Origin: Lentilactobacillus hilgardii DSM 20176 = ATCC 8290
Lineage (GTDB): Bacteria > Bacillota > Bacilli > Lactobacillales > Lactobacillaceae
Direction of reading: 5' to 3'
NCBI RefSeq assembly: GCF_000159315.1
Contig: NZ_GG669993.1
Location: 249,755 to 288,852, forward strand
Length of the DNA: 39,098 nt
The notes under the pieces are model-generated. The model searched no databases. It saw nothing but the letters and a program-made list of their open reading frames with translations, and had not been told where the DNA came from. A program made the translations under genes and the position numbers. Numbering within the stretch: the stretch's first letter is position 1; every line of letters starts with the position of its first letter. Positions 1 through 9,037 of this stretch are shown in pieces.

Positions 1-596
1 CTTATCCAATGATGGTAGCTGCTTTTAAGCGGGCTTTGTTAGAAATGGATATCGATGAAGTTGAAATTGATCAACGTAGCATCTATGTCACTATGAGACA
101 ACATGATGTCGGGACCGTTATTCGTAAACTTTCTGCGTTTTATGGTATTGATGAAAAAACTTTACGGCAACTCAATAAAAAATATCAAATTGAAATGGTT
201 AAAACCGCAAAACCATTCAAGGGCGTTCGTGAAGTCCTGGAATTTGTTAAACAACTATCTGGACATCATTATTTGTTAACACACCGGGATAATCAAGCAA
301 AGGCGCTGCTAAAAGAATTTGATCTATTGCAGTATTTTACTGATTTTGTGACCTCGGATCAGAAGTTTCCGCGTAAACCAAAACCAGACTCTATTAACTG
401 GTTAATTGATAAAAATCATGTAGACAGGAAATCTGCCATTATGATTGGTGACCGTAAGTTGGATGTACAAGCAGGGAATAACGCTAATATTGCCTCGTGT
501 CTATTTGACCCGGATGGCCTTATTGTTGAAACGGGGAATCCGGATATTAAAATTACAGAAGTTAAGGAATTAATTCCCTGGTTGTCCAAGCGTTAA
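1..596 (+). CDS. HAD-superfamily hydrolase, phosphoglycolate phosphatase-like (5' end outside window)
   Basis: The reading frame is open from the first bases: the codons before the first ATG read TAT-CCA, giving YPMMVAAF. This matches the stretch just after the DxDGTLxDT motif of HAD phosphatases, so the true start and the nucleophile aspartate lie upstream of the window. Visible parts are the helical cap region, motif II (LLTHRD, with the threonine) and motifs III/IV near the end (K in PRKPKPDS, then GDRKLDVQAG with the acidic metal ligands). The family hydrolyses small phosphate esters in the cytoplasm; the substrate cannot be told. It is convergent with the next genes and ends at a shared terminator. 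Family call is firm, substrate unknown. Confidence 0.85.
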   Translation, partial: YPMMVAAFKRALLEMDIDEVEIDQRSIYVTMRQHDVGTVIRKLSAFYGIDEKTLRQLNKKYQIEMVKTAKPFKGVREVLEFVKQLSGHHYLLTHRDNQAKALLKEFDLLQYFTDFVTSDQKFPRKPKPDSINWLIDKNHVDRKSAIMIGDRKLDVQAGNNANIASCLFDPDGLIVETGNPDIKITEVKELIPWLSKR

Positions 597-613
597 CAGG
601 TGCTGGATTAAAG

Positions 614-657
614 AAATAGAGCCGCAAAACTTAGCGATTTTGCGGCTCTATTTTATA
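614..657. terminator. Bidirectional intrinsic terminator
   Basis: A 16-bp perfect stem (614-629 with 638-653, core TAGAGCCGCAAAA) has an 8-base loop. It is A-rich on the left and T-rich on the right, so it can terminate the HAD gene on the plus strand and the kinase-like gene on the minus strand. Confidence 0.9.
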
Positions 658-668
658 ATTTGACTTAA

Positions 669-1511
669 TTAATATTTTTCTAAAATTTGATCTACCATCG
701 GACCATAGGTTTCACCAAATAAATTTAAATGAGCCAATAAATAATTAAGCTGATACCAAGGAATTCGGCTATCCAAACCTGTTTCAAGCGGATAAACAGA
801 ATTATATCCGTCATAAAATTCTTTATAAAAGCCACCAAAAACCGTTGTCATTGCAATATCGAGTTCCCGGTCACCATAGAAAACATCTGGATCAATTAGC
901 ATTGGCTTACCGGAAGCTTCGAACATAAAATTTCCAGCCCATAAATCACCGTGGAGTAAACTTGGTAAAACTTTGTGATTTTCATAATATTGCTTAAATT
1001 GATTACAGAGTGATTGAAAATGCTTTTCACGCCATTCATTCCAGCGACCGTTCTGATCTGCCAGTTTAGCAAGCGGTTTAAGTCGCTGATTAATATAAAA
1101 TGTTGACCAATCTGATTGCCATGTGTTGATTTTTGGCAGCTTTCCAGCTGTAAAGTCATGATCCAATCCAAATTTTTCGGTATGCTGCTGATGAACTTTG
1201 GCAACCATTTGTCCCAATTCGTATTGGCTTCCCTGACCAATATCCACCCAATTTTGAATTAAATAACCATCGCCATTGATCTCACCACTGGCGATTACCT
1301 TCGGTGTATTGGCGACCTCTCCAAGTAAATGCAAGCCTTCAACTTCGTGGTCAAAAAAGACTTTTCCACGGTTAGGTTGAACTTTCATAAAGTAATGGTT
1401 TGAAGCGGTTTGCAACGAATAAGAATCATTAATATCACCGCCGGAGACAGAGTGGATTCTTTCAACTTTTTCAATTGGAAGTTGAGTTAACCAATTATTA
1501 TCAATTGCCAT
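669..1511 (-). CDS. Fructosamine kinase family protein (aminoglycoside phosphotransferase fold)
   Basis: 280 aa, protein-kinase-like fold. Seen: a lysine in FMKVQ near residue 43 (ATP-binding lysine position), the catalytic loop HGDLWAGN at 187-194, and the metal-binding DPDVFYGDRE at 207-216, a signature of the fructosamine-kinase/ketosamine-3-kinase family. Members phosphorylate sugars attached to amines and so help remove glycation products; the bacterial substrate is not settled. I start at the ATG at 1511 because an AAGGAGG ribosome-binding site lies 8 bases before it; a longer frame reaching 1571 would run into the amidase gene and has no such site. It is the second gene of an operon behind the amidase (13-base gap). 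Confidence 0.88.
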   Translation of the reverse strand: MAIDNNWLTQLPIEKVERIHSVSGGDINDSYSLQTASNHYFMKVQPNRGKVFFDHEVEGLHLLGEVANTPKVIASGEINGDGYLIQNWVDIGQGSQYELGQMVAKVHQQHTEKFGLDHDFTAGKLPKINTWQSDWSTFYINQRLKPLAKLADQNGRWNEWREKHFQSLCNQFKQYYENHKVLPSLLHGDLWAGNFMFEASGKPMLIDPDVFYGDRELDIAMTTVFGGFYKEFYDGYNSVYPLETGLDSRIPWYQLNYLLAHLNLFGETYGPMVDQILEKY

Positions 1512-1524
1512 ATACTGATCCTCC

Positions 1525-2367
1525 TTAATTATGAGTCTTAAAATAAGTCTGCAAGCCAGATACAACGTCATCTGCGTATTTTTCCTGGTAAGAAGGGCTT
1601 TGAATCTTTTTAAAGTCCCTATCAGTATTAATATAACCCCCTTCGATCAAAATTGCAGGGACAGCATTATCTCGAATGACGAGATAATTGCCGAATTCGG
1701 TCCCACGATTTGTAAGCGGAAGATTAGCCATTTTTTGGTTAACGGACTGTGCGAGCAATTTTGAATCACCGGAATGGTAATAATAGCAGGTAAACCCCGA
1801 TGCAGTATTTATTTCGTCTGATGAATCAAAATGAAAACTAATGAACGCATTGGCAGAAGAAGAAGCTGCCAATTGTGGTCGTTGATATAAGGAAACAGTC
1901 TTGTCAGTATCTCGTGTCATAACGACTTTGGCACCTTTGGAACGCAACTTTTTAGCGACGAGCTTTGCAAAAATCAATGTGTAGGTTTTTTCCTCCTGAC
2001 CGGTTGTCGAAAGCGCACCAGAATCACTGCCACCGTGTCCAGGATCCAGAACAATCGTTGCCTCGGAAAGTCTGGTAACATCTTTTATATGGCCATTGGT
2101 GACTAACCAGGAAGCAACCCAACCAATTGTTTTGTGTTTATAAATGACCTTAATCCAATTATTTTTGCGACTGATAACTTGAAGCTGAGCACCTTGTTTA
2201 ACCGTTGCCTTTACCGAATATGTCACAGATGGGCCGGTTCGAATGTTTAATTGATTAACTTTGACGGTGACTGAATTCGAATATAGTGCAATAAATAAAA
2301 TAATAAAGGTTGCCATAATGGTCAAAATGGCAATAATCCAGCTGGTATTTTCAGAGATTTTTCTCAT
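1525..2367 (-). CDS. Membrane-anchored SH3b-domain N-acetylmuramoyl-L-alanine amidase (Amidase_3)
   Basis: 280 aa. An N-terminal hydrophobic segment (about 10-29) follows basic residues and should act as an uncleaved anchor, placing the enzyme outside the membrane. Residues about 33-90 form a bacterial SH3 domain (NIRTGPSVTYSV, GWV), a wall-binding module. The catalytic Amidase_3 domain follows: LDPGHGG with the zinc histidine at 111, a zinc glutamate near 126, SFHFDS with histidine 179, and the catalytic glutamate in ILIEGGY near 242. All active-site positions are present, so it should cut the bond between muramic acid and the stem peptide during wall turnover. Ribosome-binding site AGGAAG before the ATG. 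Divergent from hisS, co-transcribed with the kinase-like gene. Confidence 0.92.
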   Translation of the reverse strand: MRKISENTSWIIAILTIMATFIILFIALYSNSVTVKVNQLNIRTGPSVTYSVKATVKQGAQLQVISRKNNWIKVIYKHKTIGWVASWLVTNGHIKDVTRLSEATIVLDPGHGGSDSGALSTTGQEEKTYTLIFAKLVAKKLRSKGAKVVMTRDTDKTVSLYQRPQLAASSSANAFISFHFDSSDEINTASGFTCYYYHSGDSKLLAQSVNQKMANLPLTNRGTEFGNYLVIRDNAVPAILIEGGYINTDRDFKKIQSPSYQEKYADDVVSGLQTYFKTHN

Positions 2368-2399
2368 ATTCAGTTCTTCCTATTTTTTCAAATAACTTT

Positions 2400-2405
2400 A
2401 TTATA
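2400..2405 (-). promoter_or_regulatory. Candidate -10 box for the amidase operon
   Basis: On the minus strand this reads TATAAT, 32 bases before the amidase start codon. I see no good -35 box 17 bases upstream of it, so the call rests on the -10 match alone. Confidence 0.4.
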
Positions 2406-2467
2406 AATTAAAGTAGGTACTTGGGCTAATGAATATTGGTTAAGTCATTTTTAAATTTGATTTAACC

Positions 2468-2502
2468 TTGACATTTTGGCATTCCTCCACTAATGTTATA
2501 AA
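2468..2502 (+). promoter_or_regulatory. Candidate promoter of the T-box leader and hisS-aspS
   Basis: A consensus TTGACA lies at 2468-2473. Downstream, TGTTATAAA gives an extended -10 (TG at 2494-2495, TATAAA at 2497-2502), but the spacing of 23 bases is longer than ideal; a weaker TAATGT at 2491-2496 has the right spacing of 17. The true -10 is unresolved. Confidence 0.5.
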
Positions 2503-2504
2503 CA

Positions 2505-2716
2505 GTTAAATAATCAACCGATTAAAAAGATTAGTAGTTGAACCGGTTCAACCACAGAGAACGTTTGAACGCTGAAAGAACGTGACCGGCTCATTGAAGT
2601 GACACTTTTTACGAAAACGGTAATAGCTAATGCTATTCGCGCGAGCGTTATCCTAGAGTGATTTATAAGGTGGTACCGTGCAATGCACCCTTGTCTTCGG
2701 ACAGGGGTCTTTTTTT
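2505..2716 (+). promoter_or_regulatory. T-box riboswitch controlling hisS-aspS (Asp specifier, overlapping His codon)
   Basis: Stem I contains the AGTAG element (about 2532), the CAGAGA and GCTGAAAG elements, and a helix AAAAAG/CTTTTT closing the specifier loop. The codon before that helix is GAC (Asp, 2601-2603); CAC (His, 2603-2605) overlaps it. The T-box bulge TGGTACC is at 2671-2677, flanked by the antiterminator helices AAGG/CCTT and GTGC/GCAC. The competing terminator is a 9-bp stem with a TTCG tetraloop (2687-2708) and a T run to 2716. Uncharged tRNA should favour the antiterminator and switch on the operon. The glyQS leader in this window has GGC in exactly the same position, which supports GAC as the read codon. 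Confidence 0.93.
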
Positions 2717-2744
2717 TCGGAATTTAATTGGGAGGAAACATTAA

Positions 2745-4037
2745 ATGAGATATCAACGACCTAAAGGAACAGCTGATATTTTACCTGAAGAGGCCAGAAA
2801 ATGGACCTATGTTGAGGAAACCGCCCGGATGCTTTTTAATGATTATCGTTATCAAGAAATCCGGACACCAATGTTTGAAAACTTTGACGTTTTTTCCAGG
2901 ACTTCAGGTGATACATCCGATGTTGTGACAAAGGAAATGTATGATTTCAAAGATAAAGGTGATCGTCATATCAGCTTGCGTCCAGAAGGTACTGCAGGCG
3001 TGGTACGAGCGTTTGTTGAAAATAAACTTTATGGTCCTGAACACCAACGTCCCGTAAAAGTCTTTTATATGGGCTCGATGTTTCGATACGAGCGTCCACA
3101 GTCTGGCCGTCAACGCGAATTTCATCAAATCGGTGTTGAGGATTTCGGAAGTGATGAACCCGAATTAGATGTTGAAGTCATCGCAATGGGAATGGATTTA
3201 CTGCATCACTTTGGTCTAAAAGATATTCGTTTGGAAATCAACAGCCTTGGAGATGCAGCGTCCAGAGCTGCTTATAGACAGGCATTGATTGATTATTTGG
3301 ATCCGCATTTTGATGAGTTGAGCAAGGATTCTCAGGTTCGTTTGCACAAGAATCCACTTCGAGTGCTTGACAGTAAAGACAAACAGGATCAAGAGATTGT
3401 TAAGGATGCACCTTCCATCTTGGACTATCTAAACGACGATTCCAAGAAACATTTTGAGCGTGTTAAGAAACTGCTTGATACACTTCATATTCCATACGTT
3501 ATTGACCCTGATATGGTTCGTGGGCTGGATTATTACACACACACTATTTTTGAGATCATGGTTGATTCCAAAGCCTTGGGAGAAGGATACACAACTATTT
3601 GTGCCGGTGGCCGGTACAATGGCCTCGTTGAGCAGCTGGGCGGCCCTGAAATGCCGGGAATTGGATTTGGGTTAGGAATGGAACGCCTCATGCTTTTGAT
3701 GGATGCCCAGGGTGTTAAATTTCCTGTACTGGATCAATTAGATGCTTATGTTGTTGGCATCGGCGAACAAACCAGTATTGAAACCCTCAAGATTGTGCAA
3801 GCGTTAAGGGCAAACGGGTTTGCAGCTGATCGTGATTATTTGAATCGAAAGCCAAAGGCACAGTTCAAATCTGCAGATAAACTTAATGCACAATACACCA
3901 TTACCATTGGTGAAAGCGAACTTGAGTCACATACGGCCAATGTTAAGTCAATGGCTTCTGGGAAAGAAATTAATGTTCCGATAGATAAAATTATTAATGA
4001 TTTTGATGAAATTATTACTTCCAACTTTAATGACTAA
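2745..4037 (+). CDS. hisS: Histidine--tRNA ligase
   Basis: 430 aa, class II synthetase of normal bacterial length. Seen: [11 protein letters not shown] near 78-88, motif 2 with the catalytic arginine in [16 protein letters not shown] (about 113-128), the histidine-binding loop [12 protein letters not shown] near 258 and motif 3 [11 protein letters not shown] near 305-315; the C-terminal 90 residues are the anticodon-binding domain. It charges tRNA-His in the cytoplasm. The start ATG follows a GGGAGGAAA ribosome-binding site. It is the first gene of the T-box-controlled operon; aspS begins 15 bases after its stop. Confidence 0.97.
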   Translation: MRYQRPKGTADILPEEARKWTYVEETARMLFNDYRYQEIRTPMFENFDVFSRTSGDTSDVVTKEMYDFKDKGDRHISLRPEGTAGVVRAFVENKLYGPEHQRPVKVFYMGSMFRYERPQSGRQREFHQIGVEDFGSDEPELDVEVIAMGMDLLHHFGLKDIRLEINSLGDAASRAAYRQALIDYLDPHFDELSKDSQVRLHKNPLRVLDSKDKQDQEIVKDAPSILDYLNDDSKKHFERVKKLLDTLHIPYVIDPDMVRGLDYYTHTIFEIMVDSKALGEGYTTICAGGRYNGLVEQLGGPEMPGIGFGLGMERLMLLMDAQGVKFPVLDQLDAYVVGIGEQTSIETLKIVQALRANGFAADRDYLNRKPKAQFKSADKLNAQYTITIGESELESHTANVKSMASGKEINVPIDKIINDFDEIITSNFND

Positions 4038-4052
4038 GGAGATCTTTTGAAA

Positions 4053-5840
4053 ATGAAGAGAACAACATATGCTGGTTTGGTTGATGACAAACTGATCGGC
4101 AAAGAAGTCGTCCTAAAAGGATGGGTTCAAAAACGTCGTGACCTGGGTGGTCTGATTTTTATTGAATTACGTGATCGCGAAGGAATTGTCCAGTTGGTCT
4201 TTAGCGAGGAATTTGGCAAGGATGCTTTGGCAGTTGCTGACAAACTTCGAGGTGAGTACGTTGTAGAAGCCAAAGGAACGGTTGTTGCCAGAGCTCCCAA
4301 GGAAATTAATCCTAAAATGAAGACCGGTAAAATTGAAGTCGATATTACCGATGCCAAAATTTTGGCAGTTTCCAAAACACCACCATTTTATATTGAAGAT
4401 GGTATCAATGTCTCTGAAGATTTAAAGCTCAAATATCGTTATTTGGATCTTCGTCGTCCAGAAATGCAATATAATATTCTATTGAGAAACCGGATTATCC
4501 AATCCATCCACAGCTTCTTTGACGGGGAAGGGTTTATTGATATTGAAACACCAACTTTAACTAAATCGACACCAGAAGGCGCACGTGATTACCTGGTTCC
4601 TTCAAGAGTCTATCCGGGTTCATTTTATGCCTTGCCACAATCACCACAACAATTTAAGCAGATGCTGATGGGGGCCGGGTTTGATAAGTATTATCAAATT
4701 GCCCGTTGTTATCGGGATGAAGATTTGCGTGGAGACCGTCAACCTGAATTTACACAAATTGACATGGAAATGTCCTTTGCAGATCAGGAAGAAATTATGG
4801 ATGTGACTGAAGGATTCATTGCCAAAGTCATGAAAGATGCGATGGGTAAAGATGTTAAGTTACCATTCAAACGCATGGACTGGGATGAATCAATGGCAAG
4901 ATTCGGAACTGATCAACCTGATGTTAGGTTTGGTATGGAATTAAAGGATCTTTCGGATATCATGAAAAATGTTGATTTTAAAGTCTTTTCCGGAGCCGTT
5001 GAAAATGGTGGCCAGGTTAAAGCGATTGCCGTTCCTGGCGGAGCAGACAAGTATTCCAGAAAAGATTTGGATCAGTTTGCCAGCTATGTGGAACGTTTTG
5101 GTGCGAAAGGCCTTGCTTGGCTTAAAGTAACCGATGATAGTTTTAACGGCCCAATTGCAAAATTCTTTAAAGACGCTGACCTTCGTCAAAAGATTTTGGA
5201 TAAGGCTGAGGCTAAGCCCGGTGACCTGTTGCTGTTTGCTGCCGATAATAGTCGAATTGTAGCAGATACGCTTGCTTATCTTCGGGTTGAAATTGCCAAG
5301 GAGCAAAACATGATTGATGAATCCAAATTCGCATTCTTATGGATTGTTAACTGGCCACTCTTCCATTGGGATGTTGACTTGAAGCGTTATGTGGCAGCCC
5401 ATCATCCATTTACCATGCCAAATGAGGAAGATGTCCATTATCTATTGAACGATAATGAAGATCCACATAAGGCGTATGCACAAAGTTATGACATCATTCT
5501 TAACGGTCTTGAACTTGGTGGTGGCTCTATTCGTATCCATACACGCAAATTGCAGGAAAGAATGTTTAAGGCGCTTGGCTTCACAAAGGAAAGTGCCGAA
5601 TCACAATTTGGTTACTTCCTAACAGCCTTGGATTATGGTTTTCCACCTCATGGCGGGCTTGCAATTGGTCTTGACCGATTTGTTCGTCTGTTGGCTGATC
5701 GCGAAAACATCCGGGATGTCATTGCCTTTCCTAAGAACTCAAAAGCTGTTGAACCATTAACAAGTGCACCGTCTCCAGTTGCAAACAAACAATTGGACGA
5801 TCTGGGCATCTTTGTTGAAAATCAAGATAAACAAAAATAG
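4053..5840 (+). CDS. aspS: Aspartate--tRNA ligase, bacterial type with GAD insertion
   Basis: 595 aa. An N-terminal OB-fold anticodon-binding domain ([26 protein letters not shown]) is followed by the class II core with motif 2 ([21 protein letters not shown]), the roughly 100-residue GAD insertion typical of bacterial AspRS, and motif 3 ([13 protein letters not shown]). It makes Asp-tRNA(Asp); whether it also mischarges tRNA-Asn cannot be read from this. The AAGGAG site at 4036-4041 is 11 bases from the ATG chosen here; a TTG six bases upstream (4047) is also possible but sits closer than usual to the site. Second gene of the hisS operon; both genes depend on the same T-box. Confidence 0.97.
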   Translation: MKRTTYAGLVDDKLIGKEVVLKGWVQKRRDLGGLIFIELRDREGIVQLVFSEEFGKDALAVADKLRGEYVVEAKGTVVARAPKEINPKMKTGKIEVDITDAKILAVSKTPPFYIEDGINVSEDLKLKYRYLDLRRPEMQYNILLRNRIIQSIHSFFDGEGFIDIETPTLTKSTPEGARDYLVPSRVYPGSFYALPQSPQQFKQMLMGAGFDKYYQIARCYRDEDLRGDRQPEFTQIDMEMSFADQEEIMDVTEGFIAKVMKDAMGKDVKLPFKRMDWDESMARFGTDQPDVRFGMELKDLSDIMKNVDFKVFSGAVENGGQVKAIAVPGGADKYSRKDLDQFASYVERFGAKGLAWLKVTDDSFNGPIAKFFKDADLRQKILDKAEAKPGDLLLFAADNSRIVADTLAYLRVEIAKEQNMIDESKFAFLWIVNWPLFHWDVDLKRYVAAHHPFTMPNEEDVHYLLNDNEDPHKAYAQSYDIILNGLELGGGSIRIHTRKLQERMFKALGFTKESAESQFGYFLTALDYGFPPHGGLAIGLDRFVRLLADRENIRDVIAFPKNSKAVEPLTSAPSPVANKQLDDLGIFVENQDKQK

Positions 5841-5872
5841 TTTTTTAATAAAATCTGAATAAAAGATTGAAG

Positions 5873-5919
5873 CAGGACCTCAGATAAGACATAGTGATCT
5901 TATCTAACGTCCTGTTTTT
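5873..5919 (+). terminator. Intrinsic terminator of hisS-aspS
   Basis: CAGGAC/GTCCTG outer stem (5873-5878 with 5909-5914) and AGATAAGA/TCTTATCT inner stem (5882-5889 with 5898-5905), separated by a 3x3 internal loop and followed by a T run. Confidence 0.85.
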
Positions 5920-6009
5920 CATTTAGAAAAGAAGTAGCCGTTTTGTCGGCTTGCACTTAGCGTTACAATTAACTTGTGTTGCGATTATTAACTATGAAAG
6001 GATTTTATT

Positions 6010-6885
6010 ATGGATGACGTTTCAAAGCTAATGCGTCGGCATACGTATGTCACGAAAACATCTACATCGTTTATTTATGGCATCTTGGTATCGATTGCTG
6101 TTAACTTTTTTTGGACCCCAGGTCATATTTATTCTTCAGGAATTACCGGACTAGCCCAATTACTAAATACAATTAGCTCACGGGCCCTTCCGTTCACTGT
6201 TTCAACCGGTCTGGGCTTATTTTTATTAAACATTCCACTTTTCCTTGTAGCTTGGCGTGGAATAGGTCGAGAATTTACAATTTTTACAATTATCACAGTA
6301 TTTTTATCAAGTTTTATGATTCAGTTACTTAAACCAGTGCCACTCACTCATGATCCAATTATATGTGCTATTTTCGGTGGGGCGGTCAACGGATTTGGAA
6401 CGGGAACGGCCCTTAAAAATGGTATTTCAACTGGTGGTCTTGATATTTTGGGGTTGGTTATTCGGGATAAGACCGGAAAATCGATTGGGTCCATCAATAT
6501 TGCCTTTAATGCTTTGATTGTTGTAGCAGCCGGTTTTGCTTATGGCTGGCCGTATGCTTTATATTCGGTAATTGGATTGATCGTGAATGCAAAGGTTATG
6601 GACATGACTTATACCAAGCAACAGCGGATGCAGGTGATGATTATTACGAATCGTCCCAATACAGTGATTGATAGTGTTCAAAATCATCTTAGAAGGGGCA
6701 TTACAATTGTTCACAATGCTGAAGGCGCTTATCAACATGATGCCAAGACTATTTTATTCACAGTCATTTCCAGATATGAAATGGGAGAGCTGGAAGAAGC
6801 ACTTTTAGAATCGGACCCTAACGCATTTGCCAGCATTTCGGATTCTGTTAAAATTCTTGGCAGATTTTATGAACCAAAGCCTTAG
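6010..6885 (+). CDS. YitT family membrane protein with C-terminal DUF2179
   Basis: 291 aa. About five or six hydrophobic segments occupy residues 17-200 (for example SFIYGILVSIAVNFFW, LGLFLLNIPLFLVAW, NIAFNALIVVAAGFAYGW), containing the family's glycine-rich GISTGGLDILG loop. The C-terminal 80 residues form the soluble DUF2179 domain, which has a ferredoxin-like appearance (ILFTVISRYEMGELEEAL). The family is widespread in Firmicutes and its transported substrate or role is unknown, so I give none. AAAGGA site 5996-6001 before the ATG. It stands alone between two terminators. Confidence 0.9.
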   Translation: MDDVSKLMRRHTYVTKTSTSFIYGILVSIAVNFFWTPGHIYSSGITGLAQLLNTISSRALPFTVSTGLGLFLLNIPLFLVAWRGIGREFTIFTIITVFLSSFMIQLLKPVPLTHDPIICAIFGGAVNGFGTGTALKNGISTGGLDILGLVIRDKTGKSIGSINIAFNALIVVAAGFAYGWPYALYSVIGLIVNAKVMDMTYTKQQRMQVMIITNRPNTVIDSVQNHLRRGITIVHNAEGAYQHDAKTILFTVISRYEMGELEEALLESDPNAFASISDSVKILGRFYEPKP

Positions 6886-6893
6886 TTTTTTCT

Positions 6894-6910
6894 AAATCTA
6901 AAGATTTTTT
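6894..6910 (+). terminator. Weak AT-only hairpin with T run after the yitT-like gene
   Basis: AAATC-TAAA-GATTT followed by three more T. The stem is only five A/T-rich pairs, so termination here is uncertain. Confidence 0.35.
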
Positions 6911-6936
6911 AAGAAGATAATTCTACAAAAAGTTTA

Positions 6937-6945
6937 TGTTATAAT
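6937..6945 (+). promoter_or_regulatory. Extended -10 promoter for the teichoic-acid cassette
   Basis: TGTTATAAT is a perfect extended -10 (TG, one base, TATAAT), about 42 bases before the first cassette gene. No -35 consensus is present at the right distance, which is normal for extended -10 promoters. Confidence 0.65.
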
Positions 6946-6986
6946 ACTCGAGTGTGTTTATTAAAAACTGAAAAACGGTGAAGAAA

Positions 6987-8132
6987 TTGAAAGTAGTTTA
7001 TCTATGGTTGATTCGCTTTCTGTCAATATTAAACATTTGGAAACCAAGCAATAAAGTGATTTACTTAATGAGCTTTGATAATAATTTGGATTTTATTAAG
7101 CAGTTAGCTCAAAAAACACCGAATCGTTTCCATCTAATTGTTTTATATCGTCCAGAAACCGAAGCGGCCGCAACCGAGCTTGCTGCATTCGGAATTGAAA
7201 CCCATGAATTTAATGATGGCATCAAGTTTGTTTTTGATTTTGTCCCACTCTTGATGGGTGCCAGAGTAATTTTTTGCGATAATTACTACGCTTTCTTGGG
7301 TGGCTTAGTTCATCCTAAGAAAATGAAGATCATCCAAATTTGGCATGCAAATGGTGCCATTAAAAAGTTCGGATGGGAAGATCCAACAACAGAAGAACGC
7401 AGTAAGTCGGATAAAAAACGGTTTCAAGATGTTTATGATCATTTTGATGAGTATATTGTTGCTTCTGAAGCGATGGGAAATGTCTTTCAACATAGTTACC
7501 ATGAGTCGGTTGAAAAAATGCAGCTTCTGGGTTATCCCAGATCAGATCAATATTTGGATAAGCAATGGCAGGTTAGCGCCAGAGAAAGAATCTATCGTGC
7601 TGCTCCGGAACTCAGGGAGCATCGAGTAATTTTATATGCGCCAACTTACCGTCCTGATAAAAGTTTTAAGTTACCGGTTGGACTTGGCGCGGCTTTGTCT
7701 GCGGATCAAAACGCGATTGTTGTAGTTAAGTTGCATCCGGTGTTAAGAAACCGGGAGAATGCAATGAGACAGATCGGTAATCCAAGAATCAAATTTTATC
7801 ATGAATTGGCTACTAGTGAATTGTTAGCAGTTGCTGATACATTAGTGACTGACTATTCATCCGTGGCGTTCGATTTTAGTTTACTGCCAAATGCAAAATC
7901 ACTGATCTTCTTCATGTTTGATTTGGAACGTTACCGCTTGGATCCTGGTGTTCAAGGTGATTTTCTTGATTGGTTGCCGACTAAACCTGTTACAACAGTT
8001 GACGAGTTAAAACGGGAGATAAGGGCAAGAAAACCAACAAGTTTTGAACAATTCAATAAGCATTGGAACACCTATAATGATGGGCAAGCAACTCATCGGT
8101 GTCTTGATCGTTATCTGAACTTATTAAAGTAG
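6987..8132 (+). CDS. CDP-glycerol glycerophosphotransferase family protein, TagB/TarB-like
   Basis: 381 aa in this start. Seen: an N-terminal hydrophobic/amphipathic stretch (VVYLWLIRFLSILNIW), the family motif IIQIWHANGAIKKFGW with the catalytic-type histidine, YAPTYRPD, VVKLHPVLRN and TDYSSVAFDF. These are the conserved blocks of the enzymes that transfer glycerol phosphate from CDP-glycerol during teichoic-acid synthesis, acting at the inner membrane face. The size and the WHANG form resemble TagB/TarB primases, which add the first glycerol phosphate to the lipid-linked disaccharide; this assignment is an inference. Start is uncertain: TTG at 6987 (GGTGAAG just upstream) or GTG at 6978. 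First gene of a three-gene cassette. Confidence 0.85.
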   Translation: MKVVYLWLIRFLSILNIWKPSNKVIYLMSFDNNLDFIKQLAQKTPNRFHLIVLYRPETEAAATELAAFGIETHEFNDGIKFVFDFVPLLMGARVIFCDNYYAFLGGLVHPKKMKIIQIWHANGAIKKFGWEDPTTEERSKSDKKRFQDVYDHFDEYIVASEAMGNVFQHSYHESVEKMQLLGYPRSDQYLDKQWQVSARERIYRAAPELREHRVILYAPTYRPDKSFKLPVGLGAALSADQNAIVVVKLHPVLRNRENAMRQIGNPRIKFYHELATSELLAVADTLVTDYSSVAFDFSLLPNAKSLIFFMFDLERYRLDPGVQGDFLDWLPTKPVTTVDELKREIRARKPTSFEQFNKHWNTYNDGQATHRCLDRYLNLLK

Positions 8133-8138
8133 GTAAAC

Positions 8139-8195
8139 ATGATTTTGCAATTAATTAAACTTGAAATAACTGAACATTCAGTTGCTTCATTGTAA
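8139..8195 (+). CDS. Possible 18-codon leader ORF before the TagG-like permease
   Basis: An ATG at 8139 opens a short frame (MILQLIKLEITEHSVASL) whose TAA stop (8193-8195) overlaps the AAGGAG ribosome-binding site of the permease gene. The only upstream ribosome-binding element is a weak AGGTAA. The placement would allow translational coupling, but the peptide has no recognisable family and the frame could be chance. Confidence 0.25.
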   Translation: MILQLIKLEITEHSVASL

Positions 8196-8208
8196 GGAGC
8201 GTATTGAC

Positions 8209-9018
8209 TTGAAAGAGGTTTACACGTTAATCAAGGAACAGTTTCAAAATATTGGGATTATTTTTCGGATTTCTCAATACGAAGATAAAGCTGAATATCA
8301 AAGCCATTATTTAGGCTTAGTTTGGGAATATTTATACCCGCTTATTCAAATTGGTATTTATTGGTTGGTTTTCGGAATTGGCTTGAAGCATGGCAGTACC
8401 ACCCATGGTGTTGATTATTTGCCTTGGATGGTTATCGGGATTACGCCTTGGTTTTTCATGAATCGGGCAAGTTTAGATGCATCAAAGAGTATTTATCAAC
8501 GTGTAGGTATGGTTTCTAAGATGAAATTTCCGGTTAGTATCTTACCTACAATTAAAATTGTCAGTAACTTAAGTTCCTTCTGGACAATGTTAGTGTTTTC
8601 TATCCTAGTTAGTTTTCTTTATGGTGTTCATCCTTCTATTTATTGGATCCAGTGGATCTACTATTTCATTTGTATGATTGCGTGGATGATTGCGTTTGGT
8701 ATTTTCAACTCCACAATTTCATTATTGGTTCGTGATTGGCGTATTATGCTTCAATCTTTGATGAGAATGTTATTTTACATGTCAGGCGTTCTATTTAATT
8801 TTGAAACCACATCGTTTCCAGCACCATTCGTCCACATCCTCCAACTGAATCCGTTTTTCTACGTTGTCTCCGGCTTCCGTGATTCAATGCTTGGAACAAT
8901 GTGGTTTTGGCAGGAACCAACTTTAAATATCGTTTTTTGGGGAATCGTCTTGTTCTTTTTCCTAGTTGGATCTCACTTGCACTATAAATTCAGATCAAGA
9001 TTTGTTGATTTAATTTAG
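8209..9018 (+). CDS. Teichoic-acid-type ABC transporter permease, TagG-like (ABC-2 family)
   Basis: 269 aa, ABC-2 membrane protein with six predicted spans: YLYPLIQIGIYWLVFGIGL, the segment around YLPWMVIGITPWFF, SSFWTMLVFSILVSF, a long span around CMIAWMIAFGIF, FYMSGVLFNF and the C-terminal IVFWGIVLFFFLVGS. The cytoplasmic loop motif ASKSIYQRVGMVSKMKFP and NPFFYVVSGFRDSML are typical of TagG/Wzm export permeases, which move lipid-linked teichoic acid or polysaccharide across the membrane. I use the TTG at 8209, nine bases after AAGGAG; an upstream frame to 8182 reads through that site. Its ATPase partner TagH is not next to it. Flanking glycerophosphotransferases support a teichoic-acid role. 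Confidence 0.88.
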   Translation: MKEVYTLIKEQFQNIGIIFRISQYEDKAEYQSHYLGLVWEYLYPLIQIGIYWLVFGIGLKHGSTTHGVDYLPWMVIGITPWFFMNRASLDASKSIYQRVGMVSKMKFPVSILPTIKIVSNLSSFWTMLVFSILVSFLYGVHPSIYWIQWIYYFICMIAWMIAFGIFNSTISLLVRDWRIMLQSLMRMLFYMSGVLFNFETTSFPAPFVHILQLNPFFYVVSGFRDSMLGTMWFWQEPTLNIVFWGIVLFFFLVGSHLHYKFRSRFVDLI

Positions 9019-9037
9019 TTTGGGAAGGGTGAGCTTT

